DNA of 7,524 nt from Collinsella sp. AF02-46-1 (GTDB lineage Bacteria; Actinomycetota; Coriobacteriia; Coriobacteriales; Coriobacteriaceae). Position 1 is the stretch's first letter; each line of letters starts with the position of its first letter. The notes under the pieces are model-generated. The model did no database searches. It was not told the origin of the DNA and saw only the letters and a program-made list of their open reading frames with translations. The translations under genes and the position numbers were made by a program. This document shows, in pieces, positions 6,354 to 7,524 of this stretch. Location: positions 1 through 7,524 of the forward strand of contig CAKXKM010000085.1 in assembly GCA_934876235.1 (NCBI GenBank), in the 5' to 3' direction.

Positions 6354-6362
6354 AATCTTAAG
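6345..6362 (+). repeat. 18-bp direct repeat, right copy (brackets suf operon)
   Basis: Exact match to 915-932, 5430 bases downstream in the same orientation, lying between the sufU stop and the terminator hairpin. Confidence 0.9.
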
Positions 6363-6370
6363 AATTTTAT

Positions 6371-6407
6371 TGGCCGAATCGCTTGACAAGAGTGGTTCGG
6401 CCATTTT
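6371..6407 (+). terminator. Rho-independent terminator of the suf operon
   Basis: TGGCCGAATC (6371-6380) pairs with GGTTCGGCCA (6394-6403) as a ten-pair stem with one G-U pair and a 13-base loop, followed by TTTT (6404-6407). It lies 28 bases after the sufU stop. The minus-strand transposase gene ends at 6408, so the same hairpin could also hinder that transcript, although the T-run on the minus side is poor. Confidence 0.8.
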
Positions 6408-7208
6408 CTATTCCGAGCCCTCAGCCTGAGCATTCACCCGCGCATAAGCGCGCACGATACGAGAGACGGTACTCTTGCTGACTCCCGTATACCGTTCGAT
6501 CTCGCGCACCGTGTAGCCGCCATCGTGCAGGGCGAAAACGATTCCGTCTCGCCGCGAGGGTGCTACGGTCTTGAGTTCGTTGAGCGGCACACCCAGGCGC
6601 TTCGCCATCTTGTCGGCAAACGCACGCCGCTCCCACTCTGTCTCATCCATATCGTGAATCACCGGATCGGAACCATCGGGCATCGACAGAGAATAATCCA
6701 GAAACCCCTTGGCAGACTCAAAGAGCTCAAGCACACAAGAAGGGTCCGAAAATCCCCTCGTCGTATCGTTGTCATACGCTCTCAGATACTCGGCAAAGCT
6801 GCTCCAGGGATAACGCTCGATCAGGGCGATACCCGCCTCCTGCGGATTAGCGTGAACATAGCGAATGGCAGCCATTAGATAACGGTCGGTATCGAGCGAG
6901 CGCCGGTCAAAACGGTTCTGGAACAGATGACCCGTGCGCCCCGTGCGTTTATTGAACCGCCGCGCGTACGTCAAAAGCAGCCGGTGCATCGCCGCGCTCA
7001 TCGCGTCCTCGTAATCTGCAAGCACCAGATGCACGTGATTGCCCATAAGGCACCAGGCGATAACCGTCACGCCCGCCTCGCGGCAGCACTCGCGCATCAG
7101 CTCCAAAAACTCCCACCGGTCTTCATCGCCCTCAAAGATGAGCTGCTTGCCCACACCGCGGGCACAGACATGGTAAAAGCCGGTAACCGTTCTCCAAACG
7201 CGCTGCAT
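6408..7208 (-). CDS. Y1/HUH single-strand transposase, RAYT-like (IS200/TnpA superfamily), with C-terminal HTH
   Basis: The 266-residue protein belongs to the Y1 transposase superfamily (Y1_Tnp), whose members nick and join single-stranded DNA through a tyrosine. The N-terminal part has FYHVCARG (11-18), matching the family's first strand, and GNHVHLV (56-62) with the metal-binding His58-x-His60. The catalytic Tyr is Tyr110 or Tyr117 in the helix before HANP (119-122). LFQNRF (95-100) is typical of REP-associated (RAYT) members rather than short IS200 TnpA proteins of about 150 residues. Residues about 220-255 form a helix-turn-helix-like tail (YTVREIERYTGVSKSTVSR). An in-frame extension to 7421 exists, but the start at 7208 has GAAGGGA (7214-7220) five bases upstream and gives the family N-terminus. 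No tnpB and no convincing insertion-sequence ends are seen, so it may be a resident RAYT gene rather than a mobile element. Confidence 0.88.
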   Translation of the reverse strand: MQRVWRTVTGFYHVCARGVGKQLIFEGDEDRWEFLELMRECCREAGVTVIAWCLMGNHVHLVLADYEDAMSAAMHRLLLTYARRFNKRTGRTGHLFQNRFDRRSLDTDRYLMAAIRYVHANPQEAGIALIERYPWSSFAEYLRAYDNDTTRGFSDPSCVLELFESAKGFLDYSLSMPDGSDPVIHDMDETEWERRAFADKMAKRLGVPLNELKTVAPSRRDGIVFALHDGGYTVREIERYTGVSKSTVSRIVRAYARVNAQAEGSE

Positions 7209-7524
7209 GGCGCTCCCTTCGCCGGGATCTGATTGCCATCCAATACAGCACGATTGAAGCGTGCTATCAAAACATTCACGCAAAACAATACACTCGCGCG
7301 GCCAAAGGCAGTAAACGGGCGGCGAACGGCACCGTTGCAACAGGTCAGACCCCGCAACGCATACAAGAGCTGACCAAAAGCTTGCCCAAGACGAACCCCC
7401 TCTACGGAAGTTCGCGACCACAGAACATATAGTTAAACCGTTTCAATTAAAACTTCCGGACTTCTCGCTACGAAAACTGAGCCGTTCGCCGAATATTCCG
7501 TGCATTTCGCGGTATTATAGGGGC
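7209..7524. other. Non-coding right end; upstream region of the transposase gene
   Basis: No supportable gene was found in these 316 bases. Small inverted repeats are present: AGCACG/CGTGCT (7247-7252 and 7260-7265, seven-base loop), GGTCAG/CTGACC (7343-7348 and 7370-7375), and CGGAAGTT/AACTTCCG (7405-7412 and 7451-7458). None has the GC-rich paired form of classic REP sequences. On the minus strand a perfect TATAAT lies at 7514-7519, near the edge; its -35 would be just outside or at the end of the window. If it is used, the transposase transcript would have a leader of about 300 bases. Confidence 0.4.

Noticed and set aside
7209..7421. N-terminal extension of the transposase to 7421
   Set aside because: Cys/Arg/Ser-rich, unlike the family, and the ATG at 7208 has a good ribosome site.
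7209..7524. CRISPR array, tRNA or REP array
   Set aside because: No regularly spaced repeats, no cloverleaf and no paired GC-rich palindromes could be found.

Overview
This 7.5 kb, GC-rich window (lower GC in the intergenic stretches) looks like chromosome of a high-GC Gram-positive anaerobe. An Rrf2-type regulator divergent from a sufC-sufB-sufD-sufS-sufU operon, using SufU rather than SufE, together with the codon use and strong GGAGG-type ribosome sites, fits the Coriobacteriia (Collinsella-like). This lineage call is inference from gene order and composition; no search was run.

Layout, left to right. Positions 1-301 (minus) hold the N-terminal 100 residues of a secreted protein cut by the window edge, with a signal peptide and a lysozyme/transglycosylase-like Glu-Ser...Gln motif. 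Positions 302-440 are its upstream region and the 3' flank of the next gene. Positions 441-872 (minus) encode an Rrf2/IscR-like regulator with three cysteines. Positions 873-1096 are the divergent control region. Positions 1097-6342 (plus) are sufC, sufB, sufD, sufS and sufU, packed with 12 nt between sufC and sufB and overlaps of 1, 4 and 8 nt after that. A hairpin terminator lies at 6371-6407. Positions 6408-7208 (minus) encode a stand-alone Y1/HUH (RAYT-like) transposase with a C-terminal helix-turn-helix. The last 316 bases are non-coding as far as I can see.

How the genes work together: SufS takes sulfur from cysteine, SufU accepts it as a persulfide, and the SufB-SufC-SufD ATPase scaffold builds Fe-S clusters. 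The Rrf2 protein probably senses cluster status and controls itself and the operon.

The most interesting signal is non-coding. A 31-bp palindromic module, TGGGACAAA-N5-CAG-N5-TTTGTCCCA, occurs twice in the rrf2-sufC gap (893-923 and 937-967), nested in a larger dyad centred on base 930. It occurs a third time across the sufU stop codon (6323-6353), immediately before the terminator. An exact 18-bp direct repeat (915-932 and 6345-6362) therefore brackets the whole suf operon. This is a strong candidate for the Rrf2 operator family, and a copy at the 3' end of the operon is unusual. I do not see a wholly novel protein system here.
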